The position numbers and the translations under genes are program-made. A model generated the notes under the pieces. It worked only from the letters and a program-made list of their open reading frames with translations, had not been told where the DNA came from and ran no database searches. Below are positions 13,001 through 27,300 of a DNA stretch of 64,000 nucleotides, piece by piece. The first letter of the stretch is position 1; every line of letters begins with the position of its first letter. Source of the stretch: Clusia tigrina (Eukaryota; Arthropoda; Insecta; Diptera; Clusiidae); assembly GCA_920105625.2 (NCBI GenBank), contig OV050030.1, positions 172,605,315 to 172,669,314 on the forward strand. The letters are read 5' to 3'.

Positions 13001-16000
13001 GATTGTTGCAAACTTTGATAGATATAGTAAGTTACGAAAATTTGAAGGTTTATCAGTGTTTGATTTGGGACTCAAGGGTAGGATATCTGTGAGCGATAGC
13101 TTCAATTTACGAGAGGCACGAGTAGTTTAATGTCAAAAAATTTCAAGGTTTTATGACGCTCCAGTAAAAAGTTAAAAGCACTTGATTGTTGAAAACTTTG
13201 ATAGGTATAGAACGCACCGTATAGATGTTAGCACCATTTGAAGTATTATCAGTGTTCTATTTTGGAGCCAAGGGCAGCATACCTCTAAGCGTTAACTTTA
13301 ATTGACAAGAGGCACAAGTACTTTATTGTGACAAAATTTGCAGATTTTATTACGCTCCAGTTTTATTATATATTTATTAGATATAGGACGCACCGTATAG
13401 AAGTTAGGGCCATTTGAAGTTTTATCAGTGTTTGGTTTTGGAGTCGAGGGTAGCATAGCTATGAGCGATAACTTAAATTGACAAGAGGCACGAGTACTTT
13501 ATTGTCACAAAATTTCAAGGGGCTATGACGCTCCAGTAAAAAGTTACAAGCATTTGTATGTTGCAAACTTTTAAAGGTACAATACGCACAGCATAGAAGT
13601 TAGAACACTTTGAAGTTTGAACAGTGTTTAATTTTGGAGTCAGAGGTAGCATAGCTATGAGCGATAACTTTAATTGACAAGAGGCACGAGTACTTTATTG
13701 TCACAAAATTTCAAGATTTTATTACGCTCTAGTAAAAAATTACAAGCATTTGATTGTTGCAAACTTTGATAAGTATAGGACACACAGTATAGAAGTTAGG
13801 GCCATTTGAATTTTTATCAGTGTTTTATTTTGCAGTCAGGAGTAACATAGCTATGAGCGATAGCTTAAATTGACAAGAGGCACGAGTACTTTATTATAAC
13901 AAATTTTCAAGGTTTTATGACGATCCAGAAAAAAGTTACAAGCATTTGAATTTTGCAAACTTTGATAGGTATAGGACGCACCGTATAGAAGTTAAGGCCA
14001 TTTGAAGTTTTATCAGTGTTTAATTTTGGAGTCGAGGGAAGCATAGATATGAGCGATAACTTTAATTGACAACAGGCACGAGTACTTCATTGCCACAAAA
14101 TTTCAAGATGTTATTACGCTCCAGTAAAAAGTTTCAAGCATTTGATTGTTGCAAACTTTGATAGGTATAGGACGCACAATATAGAAGTTAGGACCATTTG
14201 AAATTTTATCAGTGTTTGATTTGGGACTCAAGGGTAGCCTAGCTATTAGCGATAGCTTAAATTGACAAGAGGCACGAGTACTTTATTGTCACAAAATTTC
14301 AAGGTTTTATGACGCGCCAGTAAAACGTTACAAGCATTTGAATGTTGCAAACATTGATAGGTTTTAGACGCACCGTATAGAAGTTAGGGCCATTTGAAGT
14401 TTTATCAGTGTTTTTTTTTGCAGTCGAGAGTGGCATAGCTATGAGCGATAGCTTAAATTGACAAGAAGCACGAGTACTTTATTATCACAAATTTTCAAAG
14501 TTTTATGACGCTCCAGTAAAAAGTTACAATCATTTGAATTTTGCAAACTTTGATAGATATAGGACGCACCGTATAGAAGTTGGGGCCATTTGAAGTTTTA
14601 TCAGTGTTTAATTTTGGAGTCGAGGGTAGCATAGCTATGAGCGATAACTTAAATTGACAAGAGGCACGAGTACTTTATTGTCACAAAATTTCAAGGGGTT
14701 ATGACGCTCCAGTAAAAAGTTACAAGCATTTGTATGTTGCAAACTTTTAAAGGTACAATACACACAGCATAGAAGTTAGAACACTTTGAAGTTTGAACAG
14801 TGTTTAATTTTGGAGTCAGGGGTAGCATAGCTATGAGCGATAACTTTAATTGACAAGAGGCACGAGTACTTTATTGTCACAAAATTTCAAGGGCTTATGA
14901 CGCTCCAGTAAAATGTTACAAGCATTTGAATGTTGCAAACTTTTAAAGGTACAATACGCACAGCATAGAAGATAGGATACTTTGAAGTTTTATCAGTGTT
15001 TAATTTTGGAGTCAAGGGTAGCATAGCTATGAGCGATAACTTTAATTGACAAGAGGCACGAGTACTTTATTGTCACAAAATTTCAAGATTTTATTACGCT
15101 CTAGTAAAAAATTACAAGCATTTGATTGTTGCAAACTTTGATAAGTATAGGACACACAGTATAGAAGTTAGGGCCATTTGAATTTTTATCAGAGTTTTAT
15201 TTTGCAGTCAGGAGTAACATAGCTATGAGCGATAGCTTAAATTGACAAGAGACACGAGTACTTTATTATCACAAATTTTCAAGGTTTTATGACGATCCAG
15301 AAAAAAGTTACAAGCATTTGAATTTTGCAAACTTTGATAGGTATAGGACGCACCGTATAGAAGTTAAGGCCATTTGAAGTTTTATCAGTGTTTAATTTTG
15401 GAGTCGAGGGAAGCATAGCTATGAGCGATAACTTAAATTGACAAGAGGCACGAGTACTTTATTGTCACAAAATTTCAAGGGTTTATGACGCTCCAGTAAA
15501 AAGTTACAAGCCTTTGAGTGTTGCAAACTTTTAAAGGTACAATACGCACAGCATAGAAATAAGGACACTTTGAAGTTTTAACAGTGTTTAATTTTGGAGT
15601 CAGGGGTAGCATAGCTATGAGCGATAACTTTAATTGACAAGAGGCACGAGTACTTTATTGTCACACAATTTCAAGGGCTTATGACGCTCCAGTAAAAAGC
15701 TACAAGCATTTGATGTTGCAAACTTTGGTAGGTATAGGACGCACCGTATAGAAGTTAGGGCCATTTTAAGTTTTATCAGTGTTTTTTTTTTGCAGTCGAG
15801 GGTAGCATAGCTATGAGCGATAACTTAAATTGACAAGAGGCACGAGTACTTTATTGTCACAAAATTTCAAGGTTTTATGACGATCTAGTACAAAGCTACA
15901 AGCATTTGATGTTGCAAACTTTGGTATGTATAGGACGCACCGTATAGAAGTTAGGGCCATTTGAAGTTTTATCAGTGTTTAATTTTGGAGTCGAGGGTAG

Positions 16001-19000
16001 CATAGCTATGAGCGATAACTTTAATTGACAAGAGGCACGAGTACTTTATTGTCACAAAATTTCAAGATTTTATGACGCTCCAGAAAAATTTACAAGCATT
16101 TGATTGTTGCAAACTTTGATAGATATAGTAAGTTACAAAAATTTGAAGGTTTATCAGTGTTTGATTTGGGACTCAAGGGTAGGATATCTGTGAGCGATAG
16201 CTTAAATTTACGAGAGGCACGAGTAGTTTAATGTCAAAAAATTTCAAGGTTTTATGACGCTCCAGTAAAAAGTTAAAAGCACTTGATTGTTGAAAACTTT
16301 GATAGGTATAGAACGCACCGTATAGATGTTAGCACCATTTGAAGTTTTATCAGTGTTCTATTTTGGAGCCAAGGGCAGCATACCTCTAAGCGTTAACTTT
16401 AATTGACAAGAGGCACAAGTACTTTATTGTGACAAAATTTGCAGATTTTATTACGCTCCAGTTTTATTATATATTTATTAGATATAGGACGCACCGTATA
16501 GAAGTTAGGGCCATTTGAAGTTTTATCAGTGTTTGGTTTTGGAGTCGAGGGTAGCATAGCTATGAGCGATAACTTAAATTGACAAGAGGCACGAGTACTT
16601 TATTGTCACAAAATTTCAAGGGGCTATGACGCTCCAGTAAAAAGTTACAAGCATTTGTATGTTGCAAACTTTTAAAGGTACAATACGCACAGCATAGAAG
16701 TTAGAACACTTTGAAGTTTGAACAGTGTTTAATTTTGGAGTCAGGGGTAGCATAGCTATGAGCGATAACTTTAATTGACAAGAGGCACGAGTACTTTATT
16801 GTCACAAAATTTCAAGATTTTATTACGCTCTAGTAAAAAATTACAAGCATTTGATTGTTGCAAACTTTGATAAGTATAGGACACACAGTATAGAAGTTAG
16901 GGCCATTTGAATTTTTATCAGTGTTTTATTTTGCAGTCAGGAGTAACATAGCTATGAGCGATAGCTTAAATTGACAAGAGTCACGAGTACTTTATTATAA
17001 CAAATTTTCAAGGTTTTATGACGATCCAGAAAAAAGTTACAAGCATTTGAATTTTGCAAACTTTGATAGGTATAGGACGCACCGTATAGAAGTAAAGGCC
17101 ATTTGAAGTTTTATCAGTGTTTAATTTTGGAGTCGAGGGAAGCATAGATATGAGCGATAACTTTAATTGACAACAGGCACGAGTACTTCATTGCCACAAA
17201 ATTTCAAGATTTTATTACGCTCCAGTAAAAAGTTTCAAGCATTTGATTGTTGCAAACTTTGATAGGTATAGGACGCACAATATAGAAGTTAGGACCATTT
17301 GAAATTTTATCAGTGTTTGATTTGGGACTCAAGGGTAGCATAGCTATGAGCGATAACTTAAATTGACAAGAGGCACGAGTACTTTATTGTCACAAAATTT
17401 CAAGGTTTTATGACGATCCAGTACAAAGCTACAAGCATTTGATGTTGCAAACTTTGGTATGTATAGGACGCACCGTATAGAAGTTAGGGCCATTTGAAGT
17501 GTTATCAGTGTTTTTTTTTGCAGTCGAGGGTAGCATAGCTATGAGCGATAAATTAAATTGACAAGAGGCACGAGTACTTTATTGTCACAAAATTTCAAGG
17601 GGTTATGACGCTCCAGTAAAATGTTACAAGCATTTGAATGTTGCAAACTTTTAAAGGTACAATACGCTCAGCATAGAAGTTAGGACACTTTGAAGTTTTA
17701 TCAGTGTTTAATTTTGGAGTCAAGGGTAGCATAGCTATGAGCGATAACTTTAATTGACAAGAGGCACGAGTACTTTATTGTCACAAAATTTCAAGAATTT
17801 ATTACGCTCTAGTAAAAAATTACAAGCATTTGATTGTTGCAAACTTTGATAAGTATAGGACACACAGTATAGAAGCTAGGGCCATTTGAATTTTTATCAG
17901 TGTTTTATTTTGCTGTCAGGAGTAACATAGCTATGAGCGATAGCTTAAATTGACAAGAGGCACGAGTACTTCATTATCACAAATTTTCAAGGTTTTATGA
18001 CGATCCAGAAAAAGGTTACAAGCATTTGAATTTTGCAAACTTTGATAGGTATAGGACGCACCGGAGAGAAGTTAAGGCCATTTGAAGTTTTATCAGTGTT
18101 TAATTTTGGAGTCGAGAGAAGCATAGCTATGAGCGATAACTTAAATTGACAAGAGGCACGAGTACTTTATTGTCACAAAATTTCAAGGGTTTATGACGCC
18201 CAGTAAAAAGTTACAAGCATTTGAGTGTTGCAAACTTTTAAAGGTACAATACGCACAGCATAGAAGTTAGGACACTTTGAAGTTTTAACAGTGTTTAATT
18301 TTGCAGTCAGGGGTAGCATAGCTATGAGCGATAACTTTAATTGACAAGAGGCACGAGTACTTTATTGTCACAAAATTTCAAGGGCTTATGACGCTCCAGT
18401 AAAAAGCTACAAGCATTTGATGTTGCAAACTTTGGTAGGTATAGGACGCACCGTATAGAAGATAGGGCCATTTGAAGTATTATCAGTGTTTTTTTTTTGC
18501 AGTCGAGGGTAGCATAGCTATGAGCGATAACTTTAATTGACAAGAGGCACGAGTACTTTATTGTCACAAAATTTCAAGGTTTTATGACGATCCAGAAAAA
18601 AGTTACAAGGATTTGAATTTTCCAAACTTTGATAGGTATAGGACGCACCGTATATAAGTTAAGGCCATTTGAAGTTCTATCAGTGTTTAATTTTGGAGTC
18701 GAGGGAAGCATAGCTATGAGCGATAGCTTAAATTGACAAGAGGCACGAGTACTTTTTGTAACAAAATTTCAAAATTTTATTACGCTCCAGTACGCATTTG
18801 ATTGTTGCATACTTTGAGAGGTATAGGACGCACAGTATAAAACTTAGGGCCATTTGAAGTTTTATCAGTGTTTGATTTGGGACTCAAGGGTAGCATAGCT
18901 ATGAGCGATAACTTAAATTGACAAGAGGCACGAGTACTTTATTGGCACAAAATTTCAAGGGGTTATGACGTTCCAGTAAAAAGTTACAAGCATTTGAATG

Positions 19001-20300
19001 TTGCAAACTTTTAAAGGTACAATACGCACAGCATAGAAGTTAGGACACTTTGAAGTTTTAACAGTGTTTAATTTTGGAGTCAGGGGTAGCATAGCTATGA
19101 GCGATAACTTTAATTGACAAGAGGCACGAGTACTTTATTGTCACAAAATTTCAAGGGCTTATGACGCTCCAGTAAAAATCTACAAGCATTTGATGTTGCA
19201 AACTTTGGTAGGTATAGGACGCACCGTATAGAAGTTAGGGCTATTTGAAGTTTTATCAGTGTTTTATTTTGGAGTCAAGGGTAGCATAGCTATGAGCGAT
19301 AACTATAATTGACAAGAGGCACGAGTACTTTATTGTCACAAAATTTTAAGATTTTATTACGCTCCAGTAAAAAGTTACAAGCATTTGAATGTTGCAAATG
19401 TTGATAGGTATAGGACGCACAGTATAGAAGTTAGGGCCATTTGAAATTTTATCAGTGTTTGCTTTGGGACTCAAGGGTAGCATAGCTATGAGCGATAACT
19501 TTAATTGACAACAGGCACGAGTACTTCATTGCCACAAAATTTCAAGGTTTTATGACGCGCCAGTAAAACGTTAGAAGCATTTGAATGTTGCAAACTTTGA
19601 TAGGTTTTAGATGCACCGTATAGAAGTTAAGGGCCATTTGAAGTTTTATCAGTGTTTTTTTTTGCAGTCAATTGTGGCATAGCTATGAGCCATAGCTTAA
19701 ATTGACAAGAGGCACGAGTACTTTATTATCACAAATTTTCAAAGTTTTGTGACGCTCCAGTAAAAAGTTACAATCATTTGAATTTTGCAAACTTTGATAG
19801 ATATAGGACGCACCGTATAGAAGTTAGAGCCATCTGAAGTTTTATCAGTGTTTAATTTTGGAGTCGAGGGTAGCATAGCTATGAGCGATAACTTTAATTG
19901 ACAAGAGGCACGAGTACTTTATTGTCACAAAATTTCAAGGGCTTATGACGCTCCAGTAAAATGTTACAAGCATTTGAATGTTGCAAACTTTTAAAGGTAC
20001 AATACGCACAGCATAGAAGTTAGGACACTTTGAAGTTTTATCAGTGTTTAATTTTGGAGTCAAGGATAGCGTAGCTATGAGCGATAACTTTAATTGACAA
20101 GAGGCACGAGTACTTTATTATCACAAATTTTCAAGGTTTTATTACGATCCAGAAAAAAGTTACAAGCATTTGAATTTTGCAAACTTTGATAGGTATAGGA
20201 CGCACCGTATAGAAGTTAAGGCCATTTGAAGTTTTATCAGTGTTTAATTTTGGAGTCGAGGGAAGCATAGCTATGAGCGATAACTTAAATTGACAAGAGG
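7050..20300 (+). repeat. Long variable HOR block with ACAATACGCACAGC subfamily
   Basis: This block is marked by a monomer subfamily with TTTTAAAGGTACAATACGCAC and CACTTTGAAG, which I find only at about 6.4-23 kb. The array is organised around four copies of a cassette-containing unit. Matched anchors are GTTTAATGTC at 8101, 11005, 13125 and 16226, giving spacings of 2904, 2120 and 3101 bp. The units therefore share content but differ by whole monomers; 3101 minus 2120 is 981, close to five monomers. Each unit carries the same shortened monomer with TTTTATTATATATTTATTAG, at 8337, 11241, 13361 and 16462. Confidence 0.82.
8228..8403 (+). repeat. Shortened 176-bp marker monomer
   Basis: A GTTAAC-type monomer in which the segment after GCTCCAG is replaced by TTTTATTATATATTTATTAG, leaving it 20 bp shorter than the standard 196. 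The same scar is present in the units at 11241, 13361 and 16462, so it arose once and was then spread by HOR amplification. Confidence 0.85.
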
Positions 20301-23300
20301 CACGAGTACTTTTTTGTAACAAAATTTCAAAATTTTATTACGCTCCAGTAAAAAGTTATACGCATTTGATTGTTGCATACTTTGATAGGTATAGGACGCA
20401 CAGTATAGAAGTTAGGGCCATTTGAAGTTTTATCAGTGTTTTATTTTGGAGTCAATGGCAGAATGGCTATGAGCGATAGCTTAAATTGACAAGAGGCACG
20501 AGTACTTTATTGTCACAAAATTTCAAGGTCTTATGACGCTCCAGTAAAAAGTTACCAGCATTTGATTGTTGCAAACTTTGATAAGTATAGGACGCACCGT
20601 ATAGAAGTTAGGGCCATTTGAAGTTTTATCAGTGTTTTATTTTGGAGTCAGGGGTAGCATAGCTATGAGCGATAACTTTAACTGACAAGAGGCACGAGTA
20701 CACTATTGTCACAAAATTTCAAGGGTTTATGACGCTCCAGTAAAAATTTACAAGCATTTGAATGTTGCAAACTTTGATAGGTTTTGGACGCACCGTATAG
20801 CAGTTAGGGCCATTTGAAGTTTTATTAGTGTTTTTTTTTGCAGTAAAGGGTAGCATAGCTATGAGCGATAGCTTAAATTGACAAGAGGCACGAGTACTTT
20901 ATTATCACAAATTTTCAAGGTTTTATAACGCTCCAGTAAAAAGTTACAAAGCATTTGAATTTTCCAAACTTTGATAGGTATAGGACGCACCATATAGAAG
21001 TTAGGGCCATTTTAAGTTTTATCAGTGTTTAATTTTGGAGTCGAGGGTAGCATAGCTATGGGCGATAACTTAAATTGACAAGATGCACGAGTACTTTATT
21101 GTCACAAAATTTCAATGACGCTCCAGTAAAAAGTTACAAGCATTTGAATGTTGCAAACTTTTAAAGGTACAATACGCACAGCATAGAAGTTAGGACACTT
21201 TGAAGTTTTATCAGTGTTTGATTTGGGACTCAAGGGTAGCGTAGCTATGAGCGATAACTTAAATTGACAAGAGGCACGAGCACTTTATTGTCACAAAATT
21301 TCATGATTCTATTACGCTCCAGTAAAAAGTTACAAGCATTTGAATGTTGCAAATTTTGAAAGTTATAGGACGCACCGTATAGATGTTAGGGCTATTTGAA
21401 ATTTTATCAGTGTTTGAGTTTGGAATCAAGGGTAGCATAGCTATGAGCGATAACTTTAATTGAAAAGAGGCACGTGTACGTTATAGTCACAAAATTTCAA
21501 GGTTTTATTACGCTCCAGTAAAAAATTACAAGCATTTGATTGTTGCAAACTTTGATAAGTATAGGACGCACAGTATAGAAGTTAGGACCATTTGAAGCTT
21601 TATCGGCGTTTATTTTTTGACTAAAGGGTAGCATAGCTATGAGCGATAACTTTAATTGACAAGAGACACGAGTACTTTATTGTCAAACAATTTCAATGGT
21701 TTATGAGACTCCAGTAAAAAGTTACTAGCATTTGATTATTGCAAACTTTGATAGGTATAGTATGCACCGTATAGTAGTTAAGGCCATTTGAAGATTTATG
21801 ACTGTTTGGTTTTGGAGTCAAGGGTGGCGTTGCGATGAGCGACAGCTTAAATTGACATGACACACGAGTACTTTATTGTCACAAAATTTCAAGGTTTTAT
21901 GACGCTCGAGTAAAAAGTTACCAGCATTTGGTTGTTGCAAACTTTGATAGGTATAGGACGCACCGTATAGAAGTTAGGACCATTTGAAGATTTATCAGTG
22001 TTTTATTTTGAAGTCAAGGGTTGCATAGCTATGAGCGATAACTTTAATTGACAAAAGGCACGAGTAATTTATTGTCATAAAACTTCAAGGTTTTATTACG
22101 CTCCAGTAAAAAATTACAAGCATTTGATTGTTGCAAACTTTTATAAGTATAGGACGCACAGTATAGAAGTTAGGGCCATTTCAATTTGTATCAATGTTTT
22201 ATTTTGGAGTCAAGGGTAGCATAGCTATGAGCGATAGCTTAAATTGACAAGAGGAACGAGTACTTTATTGTCATAAAATTTCCAGGTTTTATGACGCTCC
22301 AGAAAAAAGTTACTAGCATTTGAATGTTGCAAATTTTGAAAGCTATAGGACCGTATAGAAGTTAGGGCCATTTGAAGTTTTATCAGTGTTTTATTTTGGA
22401 GTTAACAGTAGCATAGCTATGAGCGATAGCTTAAATTGAAAAGAGGCACGAGTACTTTATTGTCACAAAATTTCAAGGGTTTATGACTCTCCAGTAAAAA
22501 GTTACAATCATTTGATCGTTGCAAACTTTGATAGGTATAGGACGCACCGTATAGAATTTAGGGACATTTGAAGTTTTATCTGTGTTTTGTTTTGGAGTCA
22601 AGGGTAGCGTTGCTATGAGCGATAACTTTAATTGACAAGAGACACGAGTACTTTATTGTCACAAAATTTCAATGGTTTATGAGGCTCCAGTAAAAAGTTA
22701 CAAGCATTTGATTGTTGCAAACTTTGATAGGTATAGGACGCACCGTATAGAGGTTAGGGCCATTTGAAGTCTTATCAGTGTTTAATTTTGGAGTCGAGGG
22801 TAGCATAGCTATGGGCGATAACTTAAATTGACAAGATGCACGAGTACTTTATTGTCACAAAATTTCAAGGGTTTATGACGCTCCAGTAAAAAGTTACAAG
22901 CATTTGAATGTTGCAAACTTTTAAAGGTACAATACGCACAGCATAGAAGTTAGGACACTTTGAAGTTTTAACAGCATTTAATTTTGGAGTCAGGGGTAGC
23001 ATAGCTATGAGCGACAACTTTAATTGACAAGAGGCACGATTACTTTATTGTCACAAAATTTCAAGGTCTTATGACGCTCCAGCAAAAAGTTACCAGCATT
23101 TGGTTGTTGCAAACTTTGATAAGAATAGGACGCACCATATAGAAATTAGAGCCATTTGAAGTTTTATCAGTATTTTATTTTGGAGTCAAGGGTTCCTTAT
23201 TGTCACAAAATTTCAAGATTTTATGACGCTCAAGTAAAAAGTTACAAGCATTTGAATGTTGCAAACTTTGATAGGTTTTGGACGCACCGTATAGCAGTTA

Positions 23301-24300
23301 AGGCCATTTGAAGTTTTATCAGTGTTTTTTTTTGCAGTAAAGGGTAGCATAGCTATGAGCGATAACTTAAATTGACAAGAGGCACGAGTACTTTATTATC
23401 ACAAATTTTCAAGGTTTTATGACGCTCCAGTAAAAAGTTACAAAGCATTTGAATTTTGCAAACTTTGATAGGTATAGGACGCACCGTATTGAAGTTAGGA
23501 CACTTTGAAGCTTTATCAGTGTTTAATTTTAGAGTCAAGGGTAGCATAGCTATTAGCGATAACTTTAATTGACAAGAGGCACGAGTACTTTATTGTCACA
23601 AAATTTCAAGGTCTTATGACGCTCCAGTAAAAAGTTACAAGCATTTGAATGTTGCAAACTTTGATAGGTTTTGGACGCACCGTATAGCAGTTAGGGCCAT
23701 TTGAAGTTTTATCAGTGTTTTTTTTTTAAGTCAAGGGTTGCATAGCTATGAGCGATAACTTTAATTGACAAGAGACACGAGTACTTTATTGTCACAAAAT
23801 TTCAATGGTTTATGAGGCTCCAGTAAAAAGTTACAAGCATTTGGTTGTTGCAAACATTGATAGGTATAGGACGCACAGTATAGAAGTTAGGGCCATTTCA
23901 ATTTTTATCAATGTTTTATTTTGAAGTCAAGGGTAGCATAGCTATGAGCGATAGCTTTCATCGACAAAAGGCACGATTACTTTATTGTCACAAAATTTCA
24001 AGATTTTATTACGCTCCAGTAAAAAATTACAAGCATTTGATTGTTGCAAACTTTGATAAGTATAGGACGCACAGTATAGAAGTTAAGGCCGTTTCAATTT
24101 TTTCAATGTTTTATTTTGGAGTCAAGGGTAGCATAGCTATGAGCGATAACTTTAATTGACAAGAGACACGAGGACTTTATTGTCAACAAATTTCAAGATT
24201 TTAAGACGCTCCAGTAAAAAGTTACAAGCATTTGATTGTTGCAAACTTTGATAGGTATAGGATGCACAGTATAGAAGTTAGGACCATTTGAAATTTTATC
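20300..24300 (+). repeat. Diverged satellite monomers without resolved HOR
   Basis: Monomers here differ from neighbours more than elsewhere, and I found no matched anchors at a multiple of 196. Private changes include TTTATCGGCGTTTATTTTTT near 21600. There is an internal deletion of about 10 bp at about 21113 and one of about 60 bp at about 23194, where CAAGGGTT joins CCTTATTGTC. This looks like an older, less homogenised part of the array. No gene is seen. Confidence 0.65.
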
Positions 24301-27300
24301 AGTGTTTGATTTGGGACTCAAGGGTAGCATAGCTATGAGCGGTAAATTTAATTGGCAAGAGGAACGAGTAATTTATTGTCACAAAATATCAAGGGCTTAT
24401 GAGGCTCCATAAAAAGTTACAAGCATTTGATTGTTGAAAACTTTGATAGGTATAGGATGCACCTTATAGAAGTTAGGGCCATTTGCAGTTTTATCTGTGT
24501 TTTATTTTGGAGCCAAGGGTAGCATAGCTATGAGCGTTAACTTTAATTGACAAGAGGCACGAGTACTTTATTGTGACAAAATTTCCAGTTTTTATTATGC
24601 TCCAGTAAAAAATTACAAGCATTTGATTGTCGCAAACTTTGATAAATCTAGGACGCACAGTATAGAAGTTAGGGCCATTTGAAGTTTTATCAGTGTTTTA
24701 TTTTGGAGTCAAGGGTAGCATAGCTATGAGCGGTATCTTTAATTGACAAGAGGCATGAGCACTTTATTGTCACAAAATTTCAAGATTTTATTACGCTCCA
24801 GTAAAAAGTTACAAGCATTTGAATGTTGCAAACTTTGATAGGTTTAGGGCGCACCGTATAGAAGTTAGGGTCATTTGAAGTTTTATCAATGTTTTATTTT
24901 GGAGTCAAGGGTAGCATAGCTATGAGCGATAACTTTAATTGTCAAGAGACACAAGTACTTTATTGTCACAAAATTTCAAGATTTTATGACGCTCCAGTAA
25001 AAATTTACAAGCATTTGATTGTTGCAAACTTTGATAGATATAGTAAGTTAGGACCATTTGAAGTTTTAACAGTGTTTGATTTTGGACTCAAGGGTAGGAT
25101 ATCTGTGAGCGATAGCTTAAATTTACGAGAGGCACGAGTAGTTTATTGTCACAAAATTTCAAGGTTTTATGACGCTCCAGTAAAAAGTTAAAAGCATTTG
25201 ATTGTTCAAAACTTTGATAGGTATAGAACGCACCGTATAGATGTTAGCACCATTTGAAGTTTCATCAGTGTTCTATTTTGGAGCCAAGGGCGGCATAGCT
25301 ATGAGCGTTAACTTTAATTGACAAGAGGCACGAGTACTTTATTGTGACAAAATTTGCAGATTTTATTACGCTCCAGTAAAAAATTACAAGCATTTGATTG
25401 TCGCAAACTTTGATAAATATAGGACGCACAGTATAGAAAATAGGGCCATTTGAAGTTTTATCAGTGTTTTATTTTGGAGTCAAGGGCAGCATAGCTATGA
25501 CCGACAGCTTAAATTGAAAAGAGGCACGAGTACTTTATTGTCACAAAATTTCCAGACTTTATTACGCTCCAGTAAAAATTAGAAGCATTTGAATGTTGCA
25601 AACTTTTATATGTATAGGACGCACCGTATAGAAGTTAGGGCCATTTGAAATTTTATCAGGGTTTTATTTTGGAGTCAAGGGTAGCATAGCTATGAGCGCT
25701 AACTTTAATTGACAATAGGCATGAGTACATTATTGTCACAAAATTTCCAGATTTTATTACGCTCCAGTAAAAAGTTACAAGCATTTGAATGTTGCAAACT
25801 TTGATAGGTATAGGACGCACCGTATAGAAGTTAGACCCATTTGAAATTTTGTCAGTGTTTTTTTTTTGGAGTCAAGGGTAGCAAGGCTATGAGCGATAAC
25901 TTTAATTGACAAGAGGTACGACTACTTTGTTGTCACAAAATTTCAAGCTTTTATTACGCTCTAGGAAAAAGTTATAAGCATTTGATTGTTGCAAACTTTG
26001 ATAGGTATAGCACGAACAGTATTGAAGTTAGGGCAATTTGAAGTTTTATCAGTGTTTGATTTGGGAATCAAGGGTAGCATAGCAATGAGCGATAACTTTA
26101 TTTGACAGGAGGCACGAGAACTTTATTGTTACAAAATTTCAAGGGTTATGAGGCTCCAGTAAAAAGTTACAAGCATTTGAATGTTGCAAACTTTGATAGG
26201 TATAGGACGCACAGTATAGAAGTTAGGACCTTTTGAAGTTTTATCTGTGTTTGATTTGGAACTCAAGGGTAGAATTGCTATGAGCGATAACTTTAATTGA
26301 CAAGAGGTACGAGTACTTTATTGTCACAAAATTTCAAGATTTTATTACGCTCTAGTAAAAAATTACAAGTATTTGATTGTTGCAAACTTCGATAAGTATA
26401 GGACGCACAGTATAGAAGTTAGAGCTATTTGAAGTTTTATTGGTGTTTTATTTTGAAGTCAAGGGTAGCATAGCTATGAGCGGAAAATTTAATTGGCAAG
26501 ATTCACGAGTAATTTATAGTCACAAAATATCAAGTTCCTATGAGGCTCCAGTAAATAGTTACAAGCATTTGATTGTTTAAAACTTTGATAGGTATAGGAT
26601 GCACCGCATAGAAATTAGGGTCATTTAAAGTTTTATCAGTGTTTGGTTTTGGAGTCAAGGGTAGCGTAGCTATGAGCGATAACTTTAATTGACAAGAGGT
26701 ACGAGTACTTTATTGTCACAACATTTCAAGATTTTATTACGCTCTAGTAAAAAATTACAAGTATTTGATTGTTGCAAACTTTGATAAGTATAGGACGCAC
26801 AGTATAGAAGTTAGAGCTATTTGAAGTTTTATTGGTGTTTTATTTTGAAGTCAAGGGTAGCATAGCTATGAGCTGAAAATTTAATTGGCAAGAGGCACGA
26901 GTAATTTATTGTCACAAAATATCAAGTTCTTATGAGGCTCCAGTAAAAAGTTACAAGCATTTGATTGTTGAAAACTTTGATAGGTATAGGATGCATCGCA
27001 TAGAAATTAGGGTCATTTAAAGTTTTATCAGTGTTTGGTTTTGGAGACAAGGGTAGCGTAGCTATGAGCGACAGCTTAAATTGACATGAGGCACGAGTAC
27101 TTTATTGTCACAAAAGTTCCAGATTTTATTACGCTCCAGTAAAAAGTTACAAGCATTTGAATGTTGCAAACTTTGATAGGTATAGGACGCACCGTATAGA
27201 AGTTAGGGCCATTTGAAGTTTTATCAGTGTTTTATTTTGAAGTCAATGGTAGCATAGCTATGAGCGATAACTTTAATTGACCAAAAGCACGAGTAATGCA

